From contig NZ_CAJATU010000163.1 of NCBI RefSeq assembly GCF_903944925.1, positions 62,001-126,000 of the forward strand: a DNA stretch of 64,000 nucleotides, in the 5' to 3' direction. Shown in pieces: positions 25,656-34,443 of the stretch. Position numbers and translations under genes: made by a program. Position 1 is the first letter of the stretch, and each line of letters begins with the position of its first letter. The notes beneath the pieces are model-generated. The model ran no database searches, was not told where the DNA came from, and saw only the letters and a list, made by a program, of their open reading frames with translations. The DNA comes from an uncultured Rhodopila sp. Its GTDB lineage: Bacteria; Pseudomonadota; Alphaproteobacteria; Acetobacterales; Acetobacteraceae.

Positions 25656-27281
25656 ATGCTCCAAATCGATGGCCTCGTGTTCAATGCATGGGGACGGCGC
25701 TTCTTCGACCATGCCAGCGTGTTGGTGCCTGCGAGCGCCAAAGTCGGCCTCGTCGGCCGCAACGGTGTCGGCAAATCGACCCTGTTCAAACTGATCCTGG
25801 GCGAATTGCAGCCGGATGGCGGGGAGATCGTCCTGCCGCGCCTCGCGCGTGTCGCCAGCGTCGACCAGGAGCATCCGGCCACGCTGGTCAGCCTGCTCGA
25901 CACCATCCTCGCCGCCGATGAGAAGCGCGACGCCCTGCATGTGGAGCTGGAAACTGCCGAACCGGAGCACATTGCCGAAATCTACGCCCAACTGGCGGCG
26001 ATCGACGCGGATCGCGCACCGGCGCGGGCGGGCGAGATCCTGGCGGGGCTGGGGTTCTCGACCGCAGACCTGTCCCGCCCGATGAAGGAGTTCTCCGGCG
26101 GCTGGCGCATGCGCGTCGCACTCGCCGCCGCTTTGTTCGCCGAACCCGACCTGCTGCTGCTGGATGAACCGACGAACTACCTCGACCTCGAGGGCGCGCT
26201 GTGGCTGGAAGCGCGGCTAAAGAAATACCCCAACGCCGCCATCATCATCAGCCACGACCGGGAGCTGCTGAACAATTCCGTCGATTCCATCCTGCACCTG
26301 CAAGGCGGTAAGCTGGAGTTGTATGCCGGCGGCTACGACGACTTCGAGCGGCTGCGCGGGGAAAAAATGCGGCTGTTGGGGGCATTCCGCGCGAAGCAGG
26401 AGGCCGAGCGGGCGCATCTGCAAAGCTTCGTCGATCGCTTCCGCGCCAAAGCCAGCAAGGCGGCGCAGGCACAGTCGCGGATGAAGCGGCTCGCAAAAAT
26501 GGAGCCGGTGGCCGCGACCATCGAGGAGCGGGTGGCGCCGTTCACCCTGCCCTCCCCGACCCGTCCGCTGGCCCCGCCGCTGATCCGGCTGGAAGCCGCG
26601 TCCGTGGGCTATGGCGCGGAGCCGGTGCTGACCCGGCTGAACCTGCGGCTGGATATCGATGACCGCATCGGCCTGCTCGGGGTGAACGGCGCGGGCAAGT
26701 CCACCTTCGCCAAGATGGCGGCGGGCGCGCTGGAACTGCATTCCGGCCACATCCAGCGGGAACGGCGCATCAAAGTCGGCTGGTTCCACCAGCACCAGAT
26801 CGAGGCGCTGAACCCGTCCGACACGCCGCTGGACATCATCCGGCTCGAACGGCCGGACGACAGTGAGACGCAGCACCGGTCCCGGCTGGCTCAGTTCGGG
26901 CTGGGGTTCGACAAGCAGTCCACCACGGTGGAGAACCTGTCGGGCGGCGAACGGGCTCGGCTGCTGCTGAACCTGGTGGCGATGACCGCGCCGCATCTGC
27001 TGATCCTGGATGAGCCGACGAACCATCTGGATATCGACAGCCGCCGCGCCCTGTTGGATGCCTTGAACGACTACCAGGGCGCCGTCATCCTGATCACCCA
27101 CGACCGTTCGCTCATGGAACTCGTTGCCGATCGGCTGTGGCTGGCGGCGGACGGGACTGTGGTGCCGTTTGATGGGGATATGGACGACTATGCGCGCTTC
27201 GTGCTGGATCGTGCCAAGGCGGGCAGTGCGCCAAGCCAGGCGCGGGCGGCGAAGGCGAAGCGGAACAAGAAGGCGGCGTAG
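25656..27281 (+). CDS. ABC-F family ATPase
   Basis: A 541-residue soluble twin ABC protein. First cassette: Walker A GRNGVGKST, signature EFSGGWRMRVALA and LLLLDEPTNYLD. An interdomain linker with charged helices (about 235-300, the P-site tRNA interaction motif) follows. Second cassette: GVNGAGKSTFAKM, LSGGERARLLLNLV and LLILDEPTNHLDI. The short lysine-rich C-terminus and lack of membrane parts fit YheS/Uup-like ribosome-associated factors. The exact subgroup is uncertain. Confidence 0.9.
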   Translation: MLQIDGLVFNAWGRRFFDHASVLVPASAKVGLVGRNGVGKSTLFKLILGELQPDGGEIVLPRLARVASVDQEHPATLVSLLDTILAADEKRDALHVELETAEPEHIAEIYAQLAAIDADRAPARAGEILAGLGFSTADLSRPMKEFSGGWRMRVALAAALFAEPDLLLLDEPTNYLDLEGALWLEARLKKYPNAAIIISHDRELLNNSVDSILHLQGGKLELYAGGYDDFERLRGEKMRLLGAFRAKQEAERAHLQSFVDRFRAKASKAAQAQSRMKRLAKMEPVAATIEERVAPFTLPSPTRPLAPPLIRLEAASVGYGAEPVLTRLNLRLDIDDRIGLLGVNGAGKSTFAKMAAGALELHSGHIQRERRIKVGWFHQHQIEALNPSDTPLDIIRLERPDDSETQHRSRLAQFGLGFDKQSTTVENLSGGERARLLLNLVAMTAPHLLILDEPTNHLDIDSRRALLDALNDYQGAVILITHDRSLMELVADRLWLAADGTVVPFDGDMDDYARFVLDRAKAGSAPSQARAAKAKRNKKAA

Positions 27282-27286
27282 AAGTT

Positions 27287-28687
27287 TTACCCGCCCGGCC
27301 GTGGCGGGGGCGCCGCCTTCACCAACGCCGCGAGATACTCAGCCAGCTTCTCGGTCTGGCGGCGAATATCCGGCACCGCCGTCATCTCCCAGAACGTGCC
27401 CTTCGTCACCGGACCCACCGCGAACAGCCGCCGGGAAATCGCGCCCTGCCGATTGAGCAGCGCGCAGTTCCCGGTGACTTCGAGCCCGAGGCGCAGCGGA
27501 TCAGGCCGCACCACGCCATCGCGCAGCAAATCCCTGATCAGAGGCTCCTGGATCCGGTCGTAGTCCGCACCCGGACCAGCACAATTCACCACCCGGGACA
27601 CTGTGATGGCTGCAAGACTATCCTGCCGCCGCGGCCGGTACGACACCTCCACCTGACCGTCCTTGACCGCATAGTCGTGCACCCGGCCGACCAGCAGCCG
27701 GAACTGCCCGCTCGCCCGGGCGGCATCGATCCGGTCCGCGACCTGAGCGGCCATGCGATGCCGGTGCACGTCCCACCAGGGCCGCAGATGCCGCAGGAAC
27801 CGCTTGCGGTCCTGCAACGGCATCGCCTGCCAGACATCCACGGTGAACGGCCGAAGCTCGTCGATCACCGGTTGCCACCCGCTGCCCCGAGCCGTTGCCC
27901 GATCCGCCTCGGTGCGCAGGAACCGCGCCAGGGCATTCACTGCGGTCGGATACGGCTCATGCTCCGGCGCAGCCGCCGGCACCCCGGCATGCCGTCGCGG
28001 CAACAAGCCCCGCCGCGACAGCGCGTGGATCGGCCCGCGATGCCCGCGGTCGAGCAACGAAATCACGGCGTCCACGGTGGTCAGCCCGGAGCCGATCAGC
28101 AGCACCCCCGCATCCGCGTCCAAATCCGCCAATGCGTCGGGGCCCCAGGGATCGGCCTTGTAAAACGGCGTATCGTAAAATCCGCTGTTGGCGACAGGCA
28201 TCGGCTCGGGCGGGAAGTTGCCGATGGCCAGCACCGCCATGTCCGCCTGCACCGTCCGGTCGCGATCCAAGGTCAGCACCATCGGCTGGTTAGACCGGTC
28301 CAGCGCCAAAACGTCGCCCTTCACCAGTTCCAGCCTTTCCCGCCCGCTGCGCTTGATCTCCTCGTTCAGCAGCGCACGCACATAGGCGCCGAACAGGCGG
28401 CGCGGCGCAAACGTCTGCGGTCCGGCCGGTGCGCTGCCGCAAGCATCGTCCGGCTGGCGCTTCAGCCAGTCGAGGAAATCGTTGGGACGGTCGTGAAACG
28501 CGCTCATGCGCGCGGCGGGCACGTTGAGAATGTGATTGGCGTTGGGGGTGGCATAGGCGAGGCCGCGGCCGAACTGGCTGTTGCGCTCGATCAGAACCAG
28601 GCGGGTATGCCCGGGGGAGTGGCGCAGCAGGTGCAGCGACAGCAGGGTGCCACTGAATCCGGCACCGATGATGGCGATCGTCGTCAT
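27287..28687 (-). CDS. FAD/NAD(P)-binding protein (HI0933/PF13454-like oxidoreductase)
   Basis: A 466-residue flavoprotein. The N-terminal Rossmann motif IAIIGAGFSGTLLSLHLL and AYATPNANHILNVPAARMSA define the FAD-NAD(P)-binding family seen with hydroxyacylglutathione-type or siderophore pathway enzymes. A second nucleotide site is suggested by GVLLIGSGLTTVDAVISLLD. The gene is convergent with the ABC-F gene, 5 bases apart. Substrate unknown. It is divergent from the sulfonate monooxygenase gene, so a shared control region at 28688-28789 is possible. Confidence 0.75.
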   Translation of the reverse strand: MTTIAIIGAGFSGTLLSLHLLRHSPGHTRLVLIERNSQFGRGLAYATPNANHILNVPAARMSAFHDRPNDFLDWLKRQPDDACGSAPAGPQTFAPRRLFGAYVRALLNEEIKRSGRERLELVKGDVLALDRSNQPMVLTLDRDRTVQADMAVLAIGNFPPEPMPVANSGFYDTPFYKADPWGPDALADLDADAGVLLIGSGLTTVDAVISLLDRGHRGPIHALSRRGLLPRRHAGVPAAAPEHEPYPTAVNALARFLRTEADRATARGSGWQPVIDELRPFTVDVWQAMPLQDRKRFLRHLRPWWDVHRHRMAAQVADRIDAARASGQFRLLVGRVHDYAVKDGQVEVSYRPRRQDSLAAITVSRVVNCAGPGADYDRIQEPLIRDLLRDGVVRPDPLRLGLEVTGNCALLNRQGAISRRLFAVGPVTKGTFWEMTAVPDIRRQTEKLAEYLAALVKAAPPPRPGG

Positions 28688-28789
28688 GAATGGCTCATTC
28701 GGTTAGTTCCACTATTCCTACCGGTAGCTTAAATTGCCATTACCAGCATAGCATGTATAATGATTTTTCACCCCACAGGGAGACCCTGC

Positions 28790-29971
28790 ATGACCGATAC
28801 TCCGCCCCCCGCGGCAGCCGCCGATATCCTGTGGTTCATGCCGACCCATGGCGACGGCCGTTACCTTGGCACGGAAGTCGGCGCGCGGCACGTCACGTTG
28901 GGGTATCTCAGCCAGATCGCCCGGGCGGCCGATGAACTCGGCTATTTCGGCGTCCTGCTGCCCACCGGGCGGTCGTGCGAGGATTCCTGGGTCATCGCCT
29001 CGGCCATGGTGCCGCTGACGCAACGGCTGCGCTTCCTGGTCGCGGTGCGGCCCGGCTTGTCCGAACCGACAATGACCGCGCGCATGGCATCCACGCTCGA
29101 TCGTCTGTCCGGCGGGCGCGTGCTGGTCAACGTGGTGGCCGGCGGCGATCCGGAGGAAATGCACGGCGACGGCGTCTGGTTCGGCCATGGCGAGCGCTAC
29201 AAGGCGACCGCCGAATACCTGAAGGTGTGGCGCGCATTGATGCAGGGCGAGACTGTCGATTTCAGCGGCGACCATGTCCGGCTGGAGGGCGGCAGGCTGC
29301 TGTTTCCGCCGGTGCAGACGCCGTATCCACCATTGTATTTCGGCGGTTCCTCGGAAGCCGGGCAGGACGTGGCGGGCGAACATTGCGATGTGTATTTGAC
29401 CTGGGGCGAACCTCCCGCTGCCGTCGGCGAGAAACTGGCCGAGGCGAAGCGGCGCGCCGCGGCGTTCGGGCGCACCCTGTCGTTCGGCATAAGGCTGCAC
29501 ATCGTGGTGCGGGAAACCGCTGAGCAGGCCTGGCAGGAAGCTGAATCGCTGCTGCGCTACGTCGATGACGAGGCCATTGCCTTTTCGCAGCGCACCTTCG
29601 CGCGGTTCGATTCCGTCGGCCAGCAGCGCATGGCGAGCCTGCACGGCGGTCGCCGCGACAAGCTGGAGATCAGCCCGAACCTGTGGGCTGGCGTTGGACT
29701 GGTGCGCGGCGGCGCCGGCACCGCGCTTGTCGGCAACCCCGAGCAGGTCGCGGAACGGATGCGCGAGTACATGGCGCTGGGGATCGACCGGTTCATCCTG
29801 TCCGGCTACCCGCATCTGGAGGAATGCTACCGCTTCGCCGAACTGGTGTTTCCGCTGCTGCCGTTGAAGCCGACGACCGGGAATGGCCGCGGGCCCGCCC
29901 GAAACTCCGGGCCGTTCGGCGAAATCGTCGCGAACGCGGTGACCCCGGCCGGATTGCAGCGGCCGGGGTGA
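28790..29971 (+). CDS. ssuD: Alkanesulfonate monooxygenase-type FMNH2-dependent enzyme
   Basis: A 393-residue bacterial-luciferase-like (LLM) flavoenzyme. [20 protein letters not shown] is the SsuD hallmark, with [20 protein letters not shown] and [20 protein letters not shown] following. SsuD releases sulfite from alkanesulfonates using FMNH2 and O2; the FMN reductase is not in the window. ATG 28790 follows AGGGAGACCCTGC. It is followed by a strong terminator and then the rest of the sulfur locus. Confidence 0.85.
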   Translation: MTDTPPPAAAADILWFMPTHGDGRYLGTEVGARHVTLGYLSQIARAADELGYFGVLLPTGRSCEDSWVIASAMVPLTQRLRFLVAVRPGLSEPTMTARMASTLDRLSGGRVLVNVVAGGDPEEMHGDGVWFGHGERYKATAEYLKVWRALMQGETVDFSGDHVRLEGGRLLFPPVQTPYPPLYFGGSSEAGQDVAGEHCDVYLTWGEPPAAVGEKLAEAKRRAAAFGRTLSFGIRLHIVVRETAEQAWQEAESLLRYVDDEAIAFSQRTFARFDSVGQQRMASLHGGRRDKLEISPNLWAGVGLVRGGAGTALVGNPEQVAERMREYMALGIDRFILSGYPHLEECYRFAELVFPLLPLKPTTGNGRGPARNSGPFGEIVANAVTPAGLQRPG

Positions 29972-29981
29972 TCCACTTTTT
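29942..29981 (+). terminator. Intrinsic terminator of the ssuD-like gene
   Basis: ACCCCGGCCG-loop-CGGCCGGGGT is a perfect 10 bp stem overlapping the end of the coding region. ATCCAC and TTTTT follow. It insulates the ssuD-like gene from the promoter at 29999. Confidence 0.75.
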
Positions 29982-29998
29982 GTCGCGGTGTTTACTGA

Positions 29999-30025
29999 TT
30001 GACAGGCGCGTCTGGCACGTATAAT
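29999..30025 (+). promoter_or_regulatory. Strong promoter of the sulfur operon
   Basis: Perfect consensus hexamers TTGACA (29999-30004) and TATAAT (30020-30025), with a short 15-base spacer. The start of transcription would be near 30032, only about a dozen bases before the leader peptide ATG. The short spacer suggests that an activator or repressor adjusts its use. Confidence 0.7.
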
Positions 30026-30033
30026 TACGTGCC
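30014..30033. promoter_or_regulatory. Palindromic operator over the -10 box
   Basis: GGCACGTA-TAAT-TACGTGCC has perfect 8 bp arms around a 4-base centre, exactly over the TATAAT hexamer. Such placement is typical of a repressor site. The regulator is unknown and not adjacent. Confidence 0.55.
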
Positions 30034-30043
30034 GGAGGCCACG

Positions 30044-30133
30044 ATGCAGCCTCGTTCCTTTGAACCGGAGGCCGGCATGATGCGTTGCCCTGCGCCGCTG
30101 CTTCTATCGATGCAGGCGAAATGTTGTCGCTGA
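30044..30133 (+). CDS. 29-residue Cys-rich leader peptide (candidate cysteine attenuator)
   Basis: A short gene (ATG 30044, TGA 30131-30133) with GGAGG upstream of its start and a second GGAGG before internal Met12-Met13. It encodes MQPRSFEPEAGMMRCPAPLL, then LSMQAKCCR: three cysteines, two as adjacent TGT codons just before a final Arg and stop. Cys codons at the end of a leader, in front of sulfur uptake and desulfurisation genes, fit a ribosome-stalling sensor of cysteine supply. The next frame has ATG 30120 overlapping the leader end. The role is inferred; the peptide and its signals are seen. Confidence 0.6.
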   Translation: MQPRSFEPEAGMMRCPAPLLLSMQAKCCR

Positions 30134-30183
30134 TCCGATCGATCGACGACCGACATCAACCCCTGTCATGCGAGACTCCGGCC

Positions 30184-30447
30184 ATGAACGTTTGGCGCAA
30201 CTTCCACAATTTCATCCCGACTCCGGCGCAGTCCGACAGCCGCCGCGTGCCCATGCGACAGTCCTTCCCGATCGAGGTCGATGGCGTCTTCCTCGGCGCC
30301 GCGGTCGAGCATGAACTGGGCGTCCGGTTCATCGCGGTGGACGTTCGGGTGACGGAGATGGACCAGAGCATCTGGCCAAGTCGCGACTACGCTCAGCGCT
30401 CCGCGCGTCAGTTGTTCAGGTCGAACCGTTTTTCCCACCGTATTTGA
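30184..30447 (+). CDS. Hypothetical protein of the sulfur operon
   Basis: An 87-residue protein from ATG 30184 (MNVWRNFHNFIPTPAQSD); a start at ATG 30120 would give 109 residues and overlap the leader peptide by 14 bases. The core SFPIEVDGVFLGAAVEHELG and FIAVDVRVTEMDQSIWPS looks like a small beta-rich domain. I recall similar proteins beside LLM monooxygenases but no function. Ten bases separate it from the next gene. Confidence 0.55.
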   Translation: MNVWRNFHNFIPTPAQSDSRRVPMRQSFPIEVDGVFLGAAVEHELGVRFIAVDVRVTEMDQSIWPSRDYAQRSARQLFRSNRFSHRI

Positions 30448-30456
30448 GCCGGGGCC

Positions 30457-31845
30457 ATGACGAAACAAATCCGCCTGAACGCCTTCGACATGAACTGTGT
30501 CGGCCACATCCAGCACGGCATGTGGTCGCATCCGCGGGATCGCTCCACCGCGTATACTACGCTGGCGTATTGGCAGGATCTGGCGCGGACGGCGGAGCGC
30601 GGGCTGTTCGACGGGATTTTCCTGGCCGATATCATCGGGGTTTACGACGTCTACAAGGGCACTCCGGCGGCTTCGATCCTCAACGGCGTGCAGATCCCGG
30701 TGAACGATCCGATGCTGCTGGTGCCGGCGATGGCGGCGGTGACGAAACATCTCGGTTTCGGCGTTACCAGCAACCTGACCTATGAGCCGCCCTATCTGTT
30801 CGCCCGGCGGGCTTCGACGCTGGATCATCTGACCAACGGCCGTTTCGGCTGGAATATCGTCACCGGGTATCTCGACAGCGCGGCGCGCGGCATGGGGTTG
30901 GGTGCGCAGCACGACCATGATTCCCGTTACGACATTGCGGACGAGTATATGGAGGTCGTCTACAAGCTGTGGGAGGGAAGCTGGGAGGACGGTGCGGTAT
31001 TGCGCGACCGTGCCAACCGCGTCTTTGCGGACCCGGAGAAGATCCATCGGATCGCGCATTTCGGGACCCATTACCAGGTGGATGCAATCCATCTGTCCGA
31101 ACCGTCGCCGCAACGGACTCCCGTGCTGTATCAGGCCGGCGCCTCGACGCGCGGCCGGGAGTTTGCGGCGCGGCATGCGGAATGCGTGTTCGTCAGCGGG
31201 CCGGACAAGGAGAACACCCGGCATCTGGTTGGCGACTTGCGCCGCCGGGCGGTGCAGCATGGCCGCTCGCCGACGGATATCGCGGTGTTTCTTGGCCGCA
31301 CCGCCGTGGTTGGCCGCACCCGCAAGCAGGCCGAGGAGAAATACCAGGAGTATCATCGGTACGCGAGCATCGAGGGGGCGCTGGCGCATTTTTCCAGCAC
31401 CACCGGCATCGATCTGTCGCGCTACGAACTGGACGAACCGATACGGTATGAAAAGAACAACGCGCTGAACTCGGCGGTCGAAGCGATCACCGCGCTCAGC
31501 CGCGAGCCTTGGACGTTACGCCGTATTATTGGCCAGATGGGGCTGGGCAGCCGGACGGCGCCGATCATCGGTTCGGCTGATGAGGTGGCGGATGAACTGA
31601 TTTCCTGGGTACGGGAAACGGATGTCGACGGCTTCAACCTCAGCCGGATCGTTACGCCGGAAAGCCTGGAGGATTTCGTCGGTCTTGTAGTGCCAATCCT
31701 GCAGGAGCGAGGGGTTTACAAGCGGGAATACGCGCCAGGATCGTTGCGGGAAAAACTGTTCGGTCATGCGCGGCTGGCTGACTCGCATCCCGGCGCGTCA
31801 TACCGCCGGCTGCCGCCGAGCCCGCAACGTTCGGCCGCGGAATAG
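30457..31845 (+). CDS. LLM-class flavin monooxygenase, NtaA/SnaA/DszA family
   Basis: A 462-residue FMNH2-dependent oxygenase. IRLNAFDMNCVGHIQHGMWS, DPMLLVPAMAAVTKHLGFGV and RFGWNIVTGYLDSAARGMGL are marks of the NtaA/DszA group, which includes sulfone and nitrilotriacetate monooxygenases. Next to a MetNIQ transporter and the ssuD-like gene, it is probably a desulfurising enzyme for an organosulfur compound. ATG 30457 lies 9 bases after the preceding gene. Confidence 0.85.
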   Translation: MTKQIRLNAFDMNCVGHIQHGMWSHPRDRSTAYTTLAYWQDLARTAERGLFDGIFLADIIGVYDVYKGTPAASILNGVQIPVNDPMLLVPAMAAVTKHLGFGVTSNLTYEPPYLFARRASTLDHLTNGRFGWNIVTGYLDSAARGMGLGAQHDHDSRYDIADEYMEVVYKLWEGSWEDGAVLRDRANRVFADPEKIHRIAHFGTHYQVDAIHLSEPSPQRTPVLYQAGASTRGREFAARHAECVFVSGPDKENTRHLVGDLRRRAVQHGRSPTDIAVFLGRTAVVGRTRKQAEEKYQEYHRYASIEGALAHFSSTTGIDLSRYELDEPIRYEKNNALNSAVEAITALSREPWTLRRIIGQMGLGSRTAPIIGSADEVADELISWVRETDVDGFNLSRIVTPESLEDFVGLVVPILQERGVYKREYAPGSLREKLFGHARLADSHPGASYRRLPPSPQRSAAE

Positions 31846-31854
31846 GAGCACGCC

Positions 31855-33012
31855 ATGAGCTGCTGCATGGACTGGTGGGATCCTGAGACGGCTGCGTTCG
31901 CGGAAAACATTCCGTGCAGCGATTGCGTCCGGGTTGAAGGAGATTTCGTCTTGCGGCGTCCATCGATACCCGGCGGAGCCGTGGTCCGGGTAGGCAATGT
32001 CAGCAAGTCGTTCGGACGGGTCACCGCGTTGAAAGATGTGACGTTCGAAGTCCAGCGCGGTGAAATCCTGGGCATCATCGGCCGCAGCGGCGCCGGTAAG
32101 TCCACGTTGATCCGTTGCCTGAACGGTTTGGAGAAGCCCGGCCGCGGGCGTGTGGAAATCCTCGGCCAGGATATCGTCCCGCTGCCGGAACGCCGCCTGC
32201 AACTGGTCCGCCAGCGCATCGGCATGATCTTCCAGCATTTCAATCTGCTGTCCGCCAAAACGGTGGCGGAGAACGTAGCCCTGCCGTTGAAGATCGCCGG
32301 CGTGCCATGGCGGGAACGAGACTTTCGGGTGCAGGATCTTCTCGCTCTGGTCGGGCTATCCGACAAAGCGTCGGTCTATCCGTCGAAACTGTCGGGGGGA
32401 CAGAAGCAGCGCGTCGGCATCGCGCGGGCGCTGGCCGCCGAGCCGGCGTTGCTGTTGTGCGACGAAGCGACGTCGGCGCTCGATCCGGAAACCACTTCGT
32501 CGATCCTGGCTCTGCTGCGCGACATCAACCGCCGCCTCGGCCTGACCATCGTGCTGATCACGCACGAAATGAACGTGGTGCGGACGGTAGCCGATCGGGT
32601 GATCGTTCTGGATCAAGGACGGATTGTCGAGGAAGGCGATGTCTGGCGCGTCTTCACCGCCCCGGAAGCCGATCTGACGCAGCGCCTGATCGGCGGGCAG
32701 ACAAACGAATTGCCGAGCGCTATCCGCAGCGGGCTGCGCAACGAATGGAGGCGCGGAACTGATCTGGTCCTGCGGCTGCAGTTGTCCGGTTCGGCAGCGG
32801 AAAATCCGGTGCTGGCGCAGTTGACCCGCGACCTCGAGGTTCTGCCGGTGGTGCTGGATGCCTCCGTCCAGCGCGTTCAGGATCATGCCCTGGCCAGCTT
32901 CACCGTTGCGTTCCGCGATCCCGGCGAACCGCTCGCCCGGCGTATCGGTGAGTACCTAGCGTCCCGCGTATCCCGGCTGGAGGTATTGGGCTATGTACAG
33001 CAACTGGCCTGA
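31855..33012 (+). CDS. metN: MetN-type ABC transporter ATPase with a Cys-containing N-terminal extension
   Basis: A 385-residue ATPase. Walker A GRSGAGKST is at residues 76-84, signature KLSGGQKQRVGIARAL and Walker B LLLCDEATSALDPETT follow, and the C-terminal 90 residues form a NIL domain (LRLQLSGSAAENPVLAQLTR) that senses methionine in true MetN. About 42 residues precede the normal MetN start, with Cys3, Cys4, Cys21 and Cys24 (MSCCMDWW; PCSDCVRV). ATG 31855 has TAGGAGC upstream, so the extension seems real. In this sulfur operon the substrate may be an organosulfur compound rather than methionine. Confidence 0.9.
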   Translation: MSCCMDWWDPETAAFAENIPCSDCVRVEGDFVLRRPSIPGGAVVRVGNVSKSFGRVTALKDVTFEVQRGEILGIIGRSGAGKSTLIRCLNGLEKPGRGRVEILGQDIVPLPERRLQLVRQRIGMIFQHFNLLSAKTVAENVALPLKIAGVPWRERDFRVQDLLALVGLSDKASVYPSKLSGGQKQRVGIARALAAEPALLLCDEATSALDPETTSSILALLRDINRRLGLTIVLITHEMNVVRTVADRVIVLDQGRIVEEGDVWRVFTAPEADLTQRLIGGQTNELPSAIRSGLRNEWRRGTDLVLRLQLSGSAAENPVLAQLTRDLEVLPVVLDASVQRVQDHALASFTVAFRDPGEPLARRIGEYLASRVSRLEVLGYVQQLA

Positions 33013-33646
33013 CCTTTTCGCCAGGGCGCTGCTGGAAACGCTGGAAATGACCGCCGCGGCGGGCGCCATCGCGTTCGTCGCCGGCCTGCCGCTGGGATTG
33101 ATTCTGGTCGCCACCGCACCCGGCGGTATCCGGGAACTGCGCTGGCTGAACCGCATCCTCGGCGCGATCGTCAATGCCTTCCGGGCGGTCCCGTTTATCG
33201 TTCTGCTGGTGGCCCTGATCCCGCTGACCCGGTTGATCGCCGGCACCTCCATCGGCACCGAAGCCGCCATCGTACCGCTGGCCATCGGCGCCACACCCTA
33301 TTACGCCCGCATCGCCGAAGTTTCTCTACGGGACGTAGACTACGGGCTGATCGAGGCCGTGAAGTCCATGGGCGGCAGCCGTTGGACAATCGTGCGCGAA
33401 GTGCTGGTCCCCGAAGCCCTCCCCGGCCTTCTCGCCGGCTTCACCGTCACTATCGTAACAATGATCGGCGCATCCGCCATGGCCGGCGCGATCGGTGCCG
33501 GCGGCCTCGGCGATCTGGCTATCCGTTACGGCTACCAACGCTTTAATACCGGGATCATGGTTGGCGTCGTTATCGTCCTGATCGCACTCGTTTCGATTGT
33601 GCAGTTTGGCGGCGACCGCCTCGCCCGCCGGTTCGATCATCGCTGA
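32993..33646 (+). CDS. metI: MetI-type ABC transporter permease
   Basis: A 217-residue permease with about five helices. Its binding-protein-dependent transport signature is EAVKSMGGSRWTIVREVLVP, and GASAMAGAIGAGGLGDLAIR is typical of MetI. It overlaps metN by 20 bases and pairs with it in the inner membrane. Confidence 0.92.
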   Translation: MYSNWPDLFARALLETLEMTAAAGAIAFVAGLPLGLILVATAPGGIRELRWLNRILGAIVNAFRAVPFIVLLVALIPLTRLIAGTSIGTEAAIVPLAIGATPYYARIAEVSLRDVDYGLIEAVKSMGGSRWTIVREVLVPEALPGLLAGFTVTIVTMIGASAMAGAIGAGGLGDLAIRYGYQRFNTGIMVGVVIVLIALVSIVQFGGDRLARRFDHR

Positions 33647-33654
33647 AGAAGGTT

Positions 33655-34443
33655 ATGCCCTGCATGAAACGACGCAGTCTGATTGCCGGCGCCGCACTCG
33701 CGCCCTTCGTCGCCCGCGCCGCCGCGGCACCGCTGAAAATCGGCTCCCCCGCCGGCCCGTTCGGCGACATCCTCGCTTTCGCGATCCAGCAGGCTCGAGC
33801 ACAGGGAGTCGAGGCGAAATCGATCGAATTCACCGACTGGATCACCCCGAACGAGGCGCTCGCCGCCGGTGAAATCGATGCCAACCTGTTCCAGCACATC
33901 CCCTTCCTGAACGCCGCGATCAAGGCGCGCGGCTACAAGCTGGTGCCCGTCGGCGCGACCACGGTGATGCCGATGGCGCTGTTCTCGCACAAGGTGAAGT
34001 CGCTCGATAAGGTCACGAACGGCGCAACCGTTGCGATCGCAAACGATCCGGTGAACGGCGCCCGCGGCCTCCAGTTGTTCCAGAAAGGCGGCCTGATCAC
34101 GCTGAAGCCGGAGGCCGGCGACGACGCCACGGTTGACGACATCGTTGCTAACCCGAGGCACCTGCGGTTTTTGGAACTGGAAGCCGCCCAATTGCCACGC
34201 GCGCTGGACGACGTCGCGGTGGCACAGGTCAGCCTGAGCTATCTGGTGATGTCAGGCGGTGATCCGGAAAGCGCGCTGTTGACCGATGGCGCCGGCAATC
34301 CGCACTATGCCTTGAACTTCGTTGTCCGCGCGGACAGGAAGGATGATCCGGCGATCCTGCGGTTTGTCGCGATCTACCGGTCGCCGGAGGTAAAAGCGTT
34401 CGTGCTGGACCATTACGGGAAGTTTATCACCCCGGTGTGGTAG
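33655..34443 (+). CDS. metQ: MetQ/NlpA-type substrate-binding protein
   Basis: A 262-residue binding protein (or 259 from ATG 33664, MKRRSLIAGAALAPFVARAA, which gives a cleaner signal peptide). The mature part follows the NlpA family (GPFGDILAFAIQQARAQGVE, EIDANLFQHIPFLNAAIKAR, VAIANDPVNGARGLQLFQKG). There is no lipobox Cys, so it is soluble in the periplasm, unlike many MetQ lipoproteins. Its 3' end overlaps the convergent modC gene by 17 bases. Confidence 0.9.
   Translation: MPCMKRRSLIAGAALAPFVARAAAAPLKIGSPAGPFGDILAFAIQQARAQGVEAKSIEFTDWITPNEALAAGEIDANLFQHIPFLNAAIKARGYKLVPVGATTVMPMALFSHKVKSLDKVTNGATVAIANDPVNGARGLQLFQKGGLITLKPEAGDDATVDDIVANPRHLRFLELEAAQLPRALDDVAVAQVSLSYLVMSGGDPESALLTDGAGNPHYALNFVVRADRKDDPAILRFVAIYRSPEVKAFVLDHYGKFITPVW

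Noticed and set aside
30085-30447. Start of the sulfur-operon small protein at 30085
   Set aside because: This codon lies inside the leader peptide with no site of its own; 30184 or 30120 are better placed.
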